64,000 nt of DNA, from assembly GCA_026724425.1 (NCBI GenBank), contig JAIUCV010000391.1, positions 682,001-746,000 of the forward strand, given 5' to 3'. Positions 36,863 through 48,166 of the stretch are shown piece by piece (within the stretch, counting starts at the first letter, position 1; each line of letters opens with the position of its first letter). The DNA comes from Erythrophleum ivorense (Eukaryota; Streptophyta; Magnoliopsida; Fabales; Fabaceae). Both the position numbers and the translations under genes were made by a program. The notes under the pieces are model-generated. The model was not told the origin of the DNA. It searched no databases and saw only the letters and a list, made by a program, of their open reading frames with translations.

Positions 36863-39113
36863 GGATGAGATTCAAAGAATCCTAATAGCTCATCTCCCAT
36901 TCAATCATACATGATATATGTAAAGCAAGCCTTAAAAATGCATGCATGGACATAATACAATTCATGAGCATTCAAGAAGCAAGCTTAGCATGTGAACAAG
37001 TCATACAAGACATTCAAGATCTCACCAAGTGTTTGGATTAGTTTTACACTTCTCCTCATGGATTTTGGATTTGCCTTACCCATTCTTTGAGCACTTTAGA
37101 CTTAACCATACTCTTGGGAGCCCACTTTGCTTTTGGGAGACTTTTTACTTTGTCTCAACCAAGCTCAAGGGTTCTTGGCTCATCCTCACCATAGTGAAGA
37201 GTTCTTGGTCTCTCTACACTCAAGTAAACTCAAGAAATATCATACATTCACTTGAAAACATAACATGACATCATGAAATCATGGCAAACAAGATTATGCT
37301 GTCATACTTTTCATGGCTTGAAAATACACATATACATATTTTAAGACAAGCTAAACACACATCCATGTATGAGAGAAGGTGAAGAAAGCTACCTTGCTTG
37401 TATTCACACACTTTTTCCTTAAGCCTTAACTCTTCTCCCTTGACTCCTCTCCCTTAGCCTCACACACCCAAAAAGGTAGAGACCATTTCTTTTGACCTAG
37501 ACACACCAAAAGAAACATGAATTACTCATGGGAATAAGCCTTGGCATTATACACACTTTACATTATGCTACTTTGGTTTATGGCTCCATTATGCTTCCAT
37601 AAGGCACTTAATGAAGCAACTACAAAAATTCATGATCTTGGCTTCCTTCTCTCCTTTAATCTATGATTCTTGACTCCATTTAGACTCCTTGGAGTCATCA
37701 CACAATTATTTTAAAGAGCCTAGCTAAGAGTTGCTTCATTATGTTACATTATGGAGCCTACACTTCCATCTCACTATTTATGGCTTCTAAAATTTTTCCA
37801 AGGCTTCCTCTCATCTTCTTCCATCCTACATGACTCAAAAATAAGCTTGAAACAAATTAAAACTTCCCCTTAGTACTCTTTCTAGCCTAGGCCAACATTA
37901 TGGAAGCATTTGGGGTTCAAGGGGTTTCCAATTTTTCCTTGATGGGAGAGCCACTTGGGAGGCTTCCTAGGGATCTTAGGAACTCAAACAAATACTTACA
38001 TAAGCTAGGGAATTCTTGAATCCAATCAGATTTTGCCATATGTTCAAGAATCCCTAACTTTGCTATCTTGAATTCTAATGGTTCATTTTGATCCCTAATT
38101 GCTTTATTGGATCCCTTATGCCTCACAGCCTCACTTGCTATCATGTTTAGACCAAAATTGGACCCCTATTATACAACCCCTATTCTGACCAAAACCATAA
38201 AGGAAAAAAAATTTAAGAAGAAGCAACAAAGTCCCACTTTGCTTACCTTGTTTACAAGATTTCCAAGGGAGCTTCCTTATACTACCAAGAACTCTCTCAA
38301 ATCCTTTCTTCCCTCTTCTAAATGAACTAAAACCATGAGAAGGAAGATGAAGAAGAGGGGAAGAAGTTTAACAAGGCAAGGAGTAGGAAAAAATGGCTAA
38401 AACTTACACTTTTCAATGCTTCTTCTTCCTTCCTTGGCCTCCCTTCTTGTGCGCCACTCTCAGCCCTTCTTAATTCTGTTTTAACATTGGGAGAGTTGGT
38501 GAAGAGATCTGACTAGAGGTAGGACGTTTTTATAAGCCTAGGGATTCATTTAAGCAACCTTTAAAATTTGCAATTTAGTTCCTTTTTGTAGTTTTATTCG
38601 TTTGGGCTCATTTCAACTCCTTTCGAAGAAACGTCTTTTCCATCATATTCCTTAGGCTCTTAATCATAATAATTACCTTTGGAATCACTAAAAAAGGATC
38701 TGATACCATTCCGAACTGTTCGGTCAAAGTTTTGGTCAATTTGTAGCCGAAATCGCTCACCAAAGGGGTTTAAACTATTTTAGGGGTTCCCATGATTTTT
38801 AAGGCCTCTGAAAACCCTAAAAAGTTTAAATTTTCTATTTAAAAAGCCCTCTTGTGAGTTTTTTAAACTTTCCAAAAAATTACAAAAATACCCCTACTTT
38901 TTTTGACAAATTTTCTAAGCTCTTCTGGCTCTGGGTTTTGGGTATCTCAAACCTCAAATCCTCATTTTCTATTATTTACAATTTTATCATAATTTTAGTT
39001 GGCCCCAATTCCTTCTATTTCGAGGACTTCCTTTTATATTTGGCCCATTTCTGACGTTTACGAAGAAATTGAACATCACGCTTCTCACATTTATAGATAG
39101 ACCGGATGTTACA
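36863..39113 (-). mobile_element. LTR G, right part (antisense)
   Basis: Starts with the right GGATG copy and continues GAGATTCAAAGAATCC, which is where LTR G left off. The antisense minisatellite is at 37,040-37,215 and the intron-like segment at 37,497-38,246. It ends CCGGATGTTACA, the complement of the canonical 5' end TGTAACATCCGG. Confidence 0.87.
37497..38246 (-). other. Intron-like segment inside LTR G (750 bp)
   Basis: Read on the minus strand: donor CAAG|GTAAGC at 38,246 and acceptor TGTGTCTAG at 37,497. It is exactly 750 bp, the same length as in LTR E, and equivalent in position. Confidence 0.55.
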
Positions 39114-39118
39114 AAAGA

Positions 39119-40864
39119 AGGTGGAAAGAGCTACCTTGCTAGCATTTGTACAATTTTTCCTTAAGTCTTGAATCTTCTCCGTTGACCTCACACACCCAAG
39201 AAGGTAGAGATTATTACTTTTGGTCTAGACACAATTTATGGAAGCCAATTAGGTTCATGGAATTAATTCAAAGGGCACACAATTTGCTTAGACTGTAGCT
39301 TGGTCTATAAACCCCTTTATATTTTCAAGAATGTAGTCAAATAAATTCTAGGCTCTATTCTTTTCTTTCAAATATGATTCTTGACTTCTTTTAAGCCTCT
39401 TGGAGTCATCACACAATTAAAATAAAGAGCCTAACTACATATTACTTCTTTAGGTCATATTACGGAACATATAAGGCCAAATTGCTTTTTATGGTTTCTA
39501 AATTTTTTCCAAGGCTTTCCCTCATCTTCACTCATCATATATGACTCAAAAATGGGTTTAGAACAATTAAAACTATCCCTAGGTACACAAACTCACTTAG
39601 GCTGAGATTAGGAAGCTTGATGATCTCCTTGAACTTTGATTTGTTTTCTTGATAGAGGAAGCACATGGGGAGACTTCTAGGGATCTTAGGAGCTCATTTA
39701 AACTCTCATTTAAACATATGAGTCAAGGTATTAATTCAGATTTTGCAAGGAACATATGAAACTCTAGACTTTGCATCTTGAATTTTCATGGTTATTTGTT
39801 AATTCTCTTTGCATATTCTTAATCTCCACACCTTTTTTCCTAAGAATCACCATTGGTTCTGCTGAAAATCAAACCCTCCTAGGGTTTCTTAAGTGGGGCG
39901 AAATGGTGGAGGAAGAGGAGGAAGGGATGGCAACCATAGAAGAAGAAATTACTTTGTTTTCTTGCTTTTTCTCACTTGAATCTTGTCTTCTTTGAGCTCC
40001 TCTCTTCAAATCCAAATTTTCCCCTTAATTTCTCCTTTAAAATAGATTCATAAATTTTATTATAATCATAGGAAACAAAGGAGAATGGAGGAGAAGAGGT
40101 TTGGAAGGAAGAAAGTATAAAAAAACTATTAAAATTCCATACCTTTTTGCTTAAATTTCTCCTCCTCTTTTTCTTCCTCTTGTGCACCTCATCCTAGGGC
40201 TTCTTTCTCTAGTTTAGGGCAGAAACATATGAGGCTACATGAGGTGAGAGTGGGGCGCCACATATATATATAAGGGAGGAAGAAAAACTTTTCAAAAATT
40301 TCTATTTTGCCCTTCATTTTTGGTAATTTTGTTTCTAATTTGTTTTAGCTCTTTTTTTAGAACTATCTTTTTCATTATAAAATTTAAATTCCCAATTTAA
40401 TAAAATGCATTTGGAATCACTCAAATTGGAGTTAAAACCTTCTCGAACGAATCCATCAAAATTTGGGTGTACTAACGTTGGAAAACGTCTACCAGAGGGG
40501 CTTTAGCTATCCAGGGCCTTCTCATGGTTTTCAGGGCCTCTGAGAACCCTGAGGAACTCAAAAATTTTATTTAAAAAGTCCTCTTATGAGAATTCCAAAA
40601 TTTACTCAAAATTATGAAAATGCTATTATGTTTCGTAAATTTTTCGTAAGAAATTATTTCTTCATTTTAGCTTCATTTTTCTTTCCATCTGAGCTTGGGA
40701 TTCTCATTTTTAGGCGTCTAGAATACTTCCTAAATTTTTTGGGACCTTAACTAAGTTATTTTAGAAGACTTCCTTTTGTATCCAGTGAATTTCATTTGTT
40801 GACGGAAAAATCGTACGTTACGTTTCTCATGTTTTTTCTCATTTTCAGAGAATTGAATGTTACA
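39119..40864 (-). mobile_element. LTR F, right part (antisense)
   Basis: Resumes after LTR G and the AAAGA copy (39,114-39,118) with AGGTGGAAAGAGCTACC, the words expected from other copies (13,930 and 37,378). It ends TGTTACA at 40,864, followed by CTCTT. An antisense TATA-like (TA)n run in CACATATATATATAAGG lies at about 40,259. Confidence 0.86.
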
Positions 40865-41345
40865 CTCTTCACTTTTACACCCATCCCACCATTTTAACTT
40901 ATTTCCTTCTTCAATTTAATTTGCAATTGAATTTAGCTTCTCAACTCTCATTTTGTTTTTCTATGTTATTGTATATGTAATTTGAGAACTTTGTCCTTTT
41001 TAATCTCCAAAACTCAAATAAAAGGATAAACGTTGTATTTTGCATGAAGAAATGTTAATATAAATTATAATATAAGAAAAAAATTAAAATATACATGGAA
41101 GATAATGAAAAGTTGTTCCAATTTTTATAAATTTTCCTTTTTAATTTTTTAAACATAAAATATATAAATTTAATTAAAAGATATATTTTTATCTATAATA
41201 GGAGTTTGACCAATTGAAATAAATGCTACTTATTTGGCACGTAACCTTCCTTATCCACTAATCAATAGCTTCCATATGTCATGACTTTTCCATTTTCACT
41301 AATTGTTTTAAAATGAAAAAAAATCAAATAAAAATATATGCATTT
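40865..41345 (+). repeat. T-repeat unit 2 (rest) and unit 3 (left part)
   Basis: Begins with the CTCTT copy, then CACTTTTACACCCATCCC. The unit landmark GAAGAAATGTTAATATAAAT is at 41,046. Unit 2 is about 971 bp after removal of the F nest. It ends with CATTT (41,341-41,345), the left target copy of LTR I. Confidence 0.78.
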
Positions 41346-41384
41346 TGTAACATCCAAGATTTCTGAAAATTTTCTAAGTCTGTT

Positions 41385-41623
41385 GGCTATAGCCAAGACC
41401 CCTATTAGCTATAGCGAATGTACTTGATCACTACAGTGAGTTTCCAACTAGCTATAGCGAATGTACCAGTTCGCCATAGTGAGAATGCGGCCCACTATTA
41501 CGAGTTGGTGCGTCTTATGCAAAATCTAGGAGATTTCTCACAATAGCGCGCTGTAGTGGGAATAGAGGACCTAGGAATGATAAGTGCTCGCCATAGCGAT
41601 GGGCATTTCTCGCTATAGCGAGG
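41385..41623 (+). repeat. Palindromic CTATAG-type motif array in LTR I
   Basis: Motifs such as GCTATAGCGAATG, CGCCATAGTGAG, CGCCATAGCGATG and CGCTATAGCGAGG, about ten in all. Confidence 0.82.
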
Positions 41624-41983
41624 TTTGTTTCGAAAAAAGTGTGAAAAAGTAGAATTTTAGTTCTTAAAGGGTCTAGACTTTTTTCTCTCCCTCTAACCAA
41701 CATATGCTTCATCCAAAAACAAAGAAGAGGGCTGGAGAGAGAGAGAGAGAAAGACCAAGAAAAGCTAAGAAAGAAGGGAGAACATCAAGGAAAAAGGTGA
41801 GAAAATTGTAAGAATGCATGGTTTCTTCCTTTAGAAACTCAGTTCCTCTATCTTTGCTCTCTCTTTCTATAATTTTGGGTGCTCATGTGGTTCTATTTTG
41901 AGTTTAATTCAGAGAAGGAAGTGTAAGGATTTAAGGAGAATATTTAAACAAAGAAAGAACCTCTTGGAAAGAGCTTGATTCAA

Positions 41984-41985
41984 GG
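41984..41985 (+). other. Exon-exon-like junction in LTR I
   Basis: Junction point where LTR E has a 750-bp GT-AG segment. The boundary carries a shared AGG, so a microhomology deletion is the alternative reading. Confidence 0.55.
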
Positions 41986-42222
41986 CCAAAGAACTCAAGC
42001 TCCATCTAGTTATGGTTGTGAAATCAAGAAGTGAAAAAAGAAATAAAAAGGGAAGACTTGTGTTGGCTTGCAAGATAGCTCTTCACTCTTTCTTGTTGCA
42101 TTGGATGTATGATAGTCATTGTATGCTTGTGTATACACTTGTATTGTAAGACATGCCATTTGATGTTACCTTAATGTAGTGGTACTAATATGCTTATGTT
42201 TTGAGTTATGAAAATTGCTCTT

Positions 42223-42412
42223 AAATGGTAAGGTGGTGCCAAAAGTCCTTTATGATGGGTGACGTGGAGCCAAAAGTCCCTAAGAATGGATGAGACAAGG
42301 CCAAAAGTATCATGGATAGGTGAAGCCAAGTCAAAAGTCCCTAGATCAAGGGTGAGGCTAATCTAAAAGTCCTCAAAATAGGGTGAGACTAGACCAAAAG
42401 TCCCTAGATCTT
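42223..42412 (+). repeat. LTR-internal minisatellite in LTR I
   Basis: Five to six units with GCCAAAAGTCC and GGTGAGGCTAATC steps. Confidence 0.8.
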
Positions 42413-43992
42413 ATTCTTAGCATTGATATAATTTTCATGGCATGTGAATCATGTGTTTTATGATTTTTAATAGTTGGATGCCTACTTGCATACTTTGACA
42501 TGTTTATATGTCTTGATTGCTTCTTTGAATGAGTGTATGAGCTATTGAGATTTTATGAGAATCACCCCTTCCCTCTCCCATTTTAACATGTTAGGTGGAG
42601 TTTAAGGAGACCAAAGTACAAGTCAAGAAGCCTAGTTGAGCATACCTAGTTAATTGTATTGCTTGCTTTGGTTCTTTTGCTATAAAGAAATGCCAAAATG
42701 TATATGTATATATTATTTTTGACATATAAACATATGAACAAGTGTAAAGGCATGCATATGTGATGTATGAACCATTTATGGAACCAAAGCAATGAGAATG
42801 CAAGTTTTGGGTACTTGGTAGCCCATTCCTAGATGTGTATTTTTGTATGTAGTATAGTGAGTTTGAGATGCATGATGGTTTAGACCACTTGGGCAATTCA
42901 TATGTGATGTGTTAGAGCTTTTAAACTTGTCCAAAAGGTGCCAAACACTGAAAGGGCCTATTTGGACCAAAGAGTTGCATTATGAGAAGCAAAAATGACC
43001 ATATTAGTGGGTTATGTCACTTTTTATCTAAATGAGCTCTCCTTGATCTAAAATTTGGTATGAATCTAGAGCTTGTTAAGAGATTTTTGGAAAACTAAAG
43101 TGCTAAATATTTAGAGGTCAATAGAATTTTTGGTAAATTTTTGAAGTTAAATAATTTTTTGGTTTTGATTAGTATATTATGCAATTAGTCTAAAAATAAA
43201 TATGTCATTTATAGGCCAAATGATGTCCAATTGCTATGAAATTTTATAGAGGGAAAATAGACATTCACAGTGACCTACACCAACTAGCACCTCAATTGGA
43301 GGTCTGTAGAGGGAGAAATAATTTTCTAAAGTTCTATGTTAACATTAGGGACGCCAGCTGACCTTGGCTACTATTCCATTAGTTTTTAAGATCTAAAGGC
43401 TACCGAATTAGTCTAGACTTATTTTTTTCCTCTATTTAACATCTATAGCTTTCTAAATTGATACAGAAATCATGGATTGGATTTTTGTGGAATTAATTAT
43501 GAATTTTCAAAATTTATATTAGTAAGCTATATTAGATTTCTATGTAACTCGATCTCCCTACCTTTTCTATTATTAAATGTGGCCTAGGTGAGATTTTAGT
43601 GCCTGGGAATTATTTTTAGTGTAAATTGCACATCTAGAGCTTTCTAGAAAGCTATGGTTTGCTTGATTTTCATTTTTCTAGAATTAGTTATAATTTTTCA
43701 AAGTTGGAGCAAAAAATCTAACTTTTGGGCTCTCAGGAAAATTTACATTTTTTCTGGTTTTTGGTTTCATTTCCATGGTTTATGGATTGTTTTATACTAT
43801 GTATGAGTTGTATGAATGAAGTTTGAATAGAGAATATGATTAATGGATTCACGGGACCCACAGGGTGAAGTATAACCATTTAAACCCTGACATAATACAT
43901 TAAAATGCCACGGTTTTACTCTTTTTCTTTACAATTTCATGGAGTCAAGCCTAAGTGGAGAGTAGTTGAGGTTAACACATTATGGTGTTACA

Positions 43993-46308
43993 CATTTAAT
44001 GGTGACAAAGCTCTCTTGTGTCCACTTATTTTTCTTTTACTCATTGTTTTAGATAAATTAATTCAAAAATCCAAGAAAAAAAAAACCAATAGCCTACATG
44101 CATAGAAATGTAGAGGAGAAGTAAATGTGATGTATGAAAAGAAATATGTATTTAATGTTTGTAGAATTCTTCACAGTAAGTAAGGGGAAAGGAAAAGCAA
44201 ACTTAAAAATTTAGAATAATATCTATTATGTCCTTGTAACTATTACTCAACAGTAGTTTTTAAAAAGTAAGGATAAAAATGTTACTTTCCATCCACAAAT
44301 TTTTTTTTCTTTCTATTTCTTTTTTTATTCCTAATTTTTTGCATACTAAAAAAGTTTATTAGTATTTTTTTAAAAGAAACATAAAGGAGAAATATGATGC
44401 CAAAAAAAAAAAAAAAGCTTAGCTCCTAAAGTCAATTTTAAAGCTTAGTCTTACACTCATGCCACAATCTCTACATTTTCATCTTCAAGTAGGCTACTCT
44501 TACACCTTCCTCCTACACCTATCCCATTGTTGCCACTCATTTTGCTTTTCAAATAGGTCACTATTTTACCACCATCTCTATTCATTTCCCTCAGCTATTA
44601 GGTTACTATTATACCTTACTCCAACACCCATCCCACTGGCTCTACTCATTTCCTTCAATTTAATTTGCAATTGAATGAAAGAACAATCATTTTGTTTTCC
44701 AGTATTATTATGTATGTCATTTGAGACTTTTGTTCTTTCTAATTTTCCAAACTCAAATGAAAAAATAAAAATTCTATTTTGTTTAAAGAAATGCAAATAG
44801 AAATTATAATATAAGAAAAAGAAGTTAAAATATATGAAAAAGATAAAGAAAAGTTATTTCATTTTTTATAATTTTTCTTTTTAATTTTCAAACTTAAAAA
44901 TACTTAAATTTAATTAACAAAATATTTTTATATTTGTTAAAGGAGTTCAACTAATTGCAATAAATGCTACTAATATAAAGGATTGCCTTGCCTATCCACT
45001 AACCTAATCCTTCGATAAGTGGAGGGAAAGGGAAGAATTGAAAATTTTGAGTAATATCTATTATGTCTTTATAATCATTATACAATACTATCTATCTATT
45101 TTTATAACGTTTTTAAAATAGGGAAACAAAAGTTATTTTTCACCCATAAAATCATCTTTTTTTCTATGCCTAATTTTTTGTGTACCAAACAGGCCTCTCT
45201 ATAATTTTTCAAAAGAAACAGAGAAGAAATATGATGAAAAACATTGTTTGACTCTTAAAGTCAATTTTCAAGCTTAGTCTTACACTCATCTCACCATGTT
45301 TACTCATTTCTATCTTCAAGTAGGTTACTATTGCACCTTCCTCCTATAGCTATCCCACCACCTCTACTCTGTTTCCTCTTTAATTAGGTTACCATTACAC
45401 CTTACTCCTACACCCATTCCACCATCTTTACTCATTTCTCTCACCAATTAGGTTACCATTACACCTATTTGACCATCTTTACTCATTCATTTCTTAAATT
45501 TAATTTCCAATTAAATCAAGCTTTACAATTCTCAATTTGTTATTCTATATTATTATATGTGTCTTTTGAGAACTTTGTTGTTTTTAATCTCCCCAGCTCA
45601 AATAAAAACATAAAAAATATGTTTTTATTAAAGAAATGTAAATATAAATTATAATTTAAGAAAAAGAAGTAAAAATATATGTGGATGATAGTGAAAAATT
45701 ATTTCATTTTTTATAATTCTTTTTAACTTTTAATTTTTAAAAATTTAAATTTAATTAAAAAAACCATTATATCTATAAAAGGAGTTTGAACAATTGTTGC
45801 AATAAATGTTATTAACCTAGAGCATCAATTTCCTTACCCATATACCTAATTCTTTATGATAAGTGGGATAGAAAGGAAAATGAGAGTTAAAATTTTTGAA
45901 TATTATCTATTATGCCCTTATAATTATTACTTAACAGTATTTATTCCCTTTTATAATATTTTTAAAGTAAGGCCACACAAATTATTTCTCACCTACAAAA
46001 TTATCCTTTTAATTTTTATTTTAATTTCTATTCCTAACTTTTATATTTCAAATGAGCCTCTCTGTATTATTTTACCCAAAAAAAATGAAGAAAAACATAA
46101 CAGAAAAAAAAATGATTTGGCTCCTAAAGTGAATTTTCAAGGTTAGTTTTACACTTGTCCCACCATCTTTACTCATTTTCATTTTCAAGTAAGCTACCAT
46201 TACACCTTACTCCTACATTCATCCCACTATCTCTACTCATTTTCCTCTTCAATTAGGTAAGTATTACACCTTACTCCTACCATCCCAAGTATTACACCTT
46301 ACTCCTAC
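43993..46308 (+). repeat. T-repeat units 3 (rest), 4 and 5 (left part)
   Basis: Uninterrupted array. Landmarks at 44,785 and 45,630 give unit lengths of about 1,087 bp (unit 3, without LTR I) and 845 bp (unit 4). About 62-bp sub-repeats (ATCTTTACTCATTTC, AATTAGGTTACCATTACACC) are amplified at 45,300-45,490. A TATA-like CTATAAAAGGAGTTTGAAC is at 45,772. The array is interrupted by the Athila element at 46,309. Confidence 0.8.
46259..46308 (+). repeat. 28-bp tandem duplication split by the Athila insertion
   Basis: Copy one is 46,259-46,286 (AAGTATTACACC... ending CCATCCC). Copy two starts at 46,287 and is cut after CCTAC at 46,308. Its missing end, CATCCC, is found after the element at 59,381. 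Confidence 0.88.
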
Positions 46309-46588
46309 TGATAATTCCCAACTATTCATGTTATTGTATATATTTTTCTCTCAGTAAATATAACTTTAGCCTCCATTTATAGGGTAAATAATGTATCCAT
46401 AGAAAGAAATGAATATACATAGGATGAATAGCTCTAGACTCAATATTAACTTGAAAAACCATCAGCTTTACCTTTAATTTTTGAATATTCTGATAGCTAA
46501 TCATACTTGGTTTTCTTAGGATTCATGTGTTGAAGAGTTTGGAGCAAATTCAGGAGAGAAAGGCTGCAAAGTGTTGAATTCAATCATC

Positions 46589-46865
46589 TCGCCGCGGCTG
46601 GATTCATTGCGCCGAGGCGGGAAGTTCAAAAATTCGAAGGAAGTGTGCTGGGTTCATTGCGCTGCGGCGGAAATGTTTAAGCCACGGCGAGGCCTCAGGC
46701 AGAACCAAAACTCACCGCGGCGAGCTTATGTACACTGAGGCATGAGACAAGAAGACCTCAGAATTCAGACTGAATCAAAACTCGCCGCGGCGCATTCAAA
46801 CCACCCGCGGTGCTCAGTCAGACAGAACCAAAACTCACCGCGGCGCAACATTTTTCGCCGCGGCA
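46589..46865 (+). repeat. CGCCGCGGCG motif array in the Athila U3
   Basis: At least nine variants of CGCCGCGGCG in about 280 bp, in two contexts: GGATTCATTGCGCC... and CAGAACCAAAACTCRCCGCGG. They stand out sharply in a sequence of otherwise low GC. Several have decayed at CpG (GCCGAGGCGG, GCCACGGCGA). The array ends about 60 bp upstream of the TATA-like box. Confidence 0.88.
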
Positions 46866-46923
46866 CAAATCGAATTAGCTGAACACAGCATTTTATTTCT
46901 AAAATTTCTGAGGGTTTGAAGCT

Positions 46924-46930
46924 TTATATG
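46924..46930 (+). promoter_or_regulatory. Putative TATA box of the Athila 5' LTR
   Basis: TTATATG in GAAGCTTTATATGGGAAGG, fully conserved in the 3' LTR (58,409). It is the only TATA-like site at the right distance downstream of the motif array. Confidence 0.55.
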
Positions 46931-47892
46931 GGAAGGAGGGTCGAGGCAACCGTCATTCTGGGTTGGTTTTGTGTTATTCCAAGTGTGTAAAGGCTGAGGA
47001 AAGAGCTAGGAAGCCATCTTGAAGCAAAGAGAAGCTAGAGATTGAAGATTGAAGCTGAATCCCTGTGTTTCTGAGTTTCCTCTTCATTTCTTCTGTCTTG
47101 TTCATAGTTTCTGATGTATTTGATTGTTGCTTCAAACTTGACTTTGAATTTTATGATCATGTATAGCTAAACCCTATCTAATCTAGGATTATTTAGAACT
47201 CTTGTATGGATTAGTAGTTGTTCTTCATTCTAATTTTGCAATCAATGGTTCATGCTTGTTCACTCAACTTTGTACTTCATGTTTTCTGATTGATTGGCTA
47301 ACATTTAGATTGATATAATACCTTACTTGAACTTGGGAAAAGAAAAGGGAGGTTAGATCAAAAGTTGAGTGGTGTGAGTGCTTGAAATTTGCTGAAGTGA
47401 GTAGATAGCTTAGTTATTGAGATAGGAATATACTTAAAAACCTCACATGGTCTAGTTAGGTATTGCACTCATAGATTGATCTTAGTTAATCTTATAAGGG
47501 ATTATAAAATTAGCAGAGTACCCTATACAATATTTGGAAATATATATATAGGAACAATAGAATCCTAGACCAACATGTATCACCATGGAGAGCAGAAGGG
47601 ACTAAATGTTGAACTAACTACTATGAAGTACAAGAGGACCAATAATCCTAGCTGATAATATTCACCCGAAAATCCAAATCCTAACCTAGATTTTTACATA
47701 GCATTAGAATCATAAACAATTTCCTTTAACACCAACATTTGAGGATTGAATTGCTTGATTTAAATTGGGGTGTGAATTTCAGTACTTGGCATTGTTTTGA
47801 CAACAAATCCTCGAGGGAACGATCATTTCTCATCACTATATTGCCTTCACGATACGTATACTTGCGTGTATGCTTTAAGGAATGCAAGTTTT

Positions 47893-47909
47893 TGGCGCCG
47901 TTGCCTGGG
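47893..47909 (+). other. Primer-binding site, tRNA-Asp type
   Basis: TGGCGCCGTTGCCTGGG, three bases after the 5' LTR. It is complementary to the 3' end of plant tRNA-Asp with one mismatch (T where G is expected). This primer is standard for Athila elements. Confidence 0.92.
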
Positions 47910-48166
47910 ATTTGTGTGCCAAAATATTGTGTGTCAATATTGATACTAGCATACCTAGTTTGAACTTAAGCACTGTGCATATTTTTACTTTATCTACTTT
48001 CAATTTCTTTCTCTATTCTATTTTGCAATGACTACCTTCTGTGTGTGCACAGCCTGATATGTGAGAGATTGTGAGTCTCGAAGTGGTTTTGTTTCCAGAG
48101 GAATCTGATCAAGCCTCTAATCAAGCTCAGAGAGACGATAGCGAAACTTCTGACTCAACCACAAAC

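Larger units (their letters stand above)
41346..43992 (+). mobile_element. Solo LTR I, lacking the internal intron-like segment
   Basis: 2,647 bp, starting TGTAACATCCAAG and ending GGTGTTACA, with a perfect CATTT duplication (41,341-41,345 and 43,993-43,997). It is closely related to LTR E along its whole length. However, at 41,984/41,985 it joins GATTCAAG to GCCAAAGAACTC, skipping the 750 bp present in E between a GT donor and an AG acceptor. Motif array 41,385-41,623; minisatellite 42,223-42,412. No coding region. Confidence 0.9.
46309..47889 (+). repeat. Athila 5' LTR
   Basis: 1,581 bp, starting TGATAATTCCC and ending GCAAGT just before the primer site. The 3' LTR ends GCAACA, so the last two bases differ. 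Contents: U3 with a GC-rich motif array (46,589-46,865), a TATA-like TTATATGGG (46,924), then R-U5 with a long run nearly identical to the 3' LTR. By eye the two LTRs differ by a few percent, mostly transitions, more densely in the CpG-rich part. Confidence 0.94.

Noticed and set aside
41341..43997. Reading the TGTAACA...TGTTACA ends as inverted repeats of a DNA transposon
   Set aside because: The 5-bp duplications, TG...CA ends, promoter-leader layout and lengths of several kb fit solo LTRs better. The inverted terminal 7-mer is usual for this LTR type.
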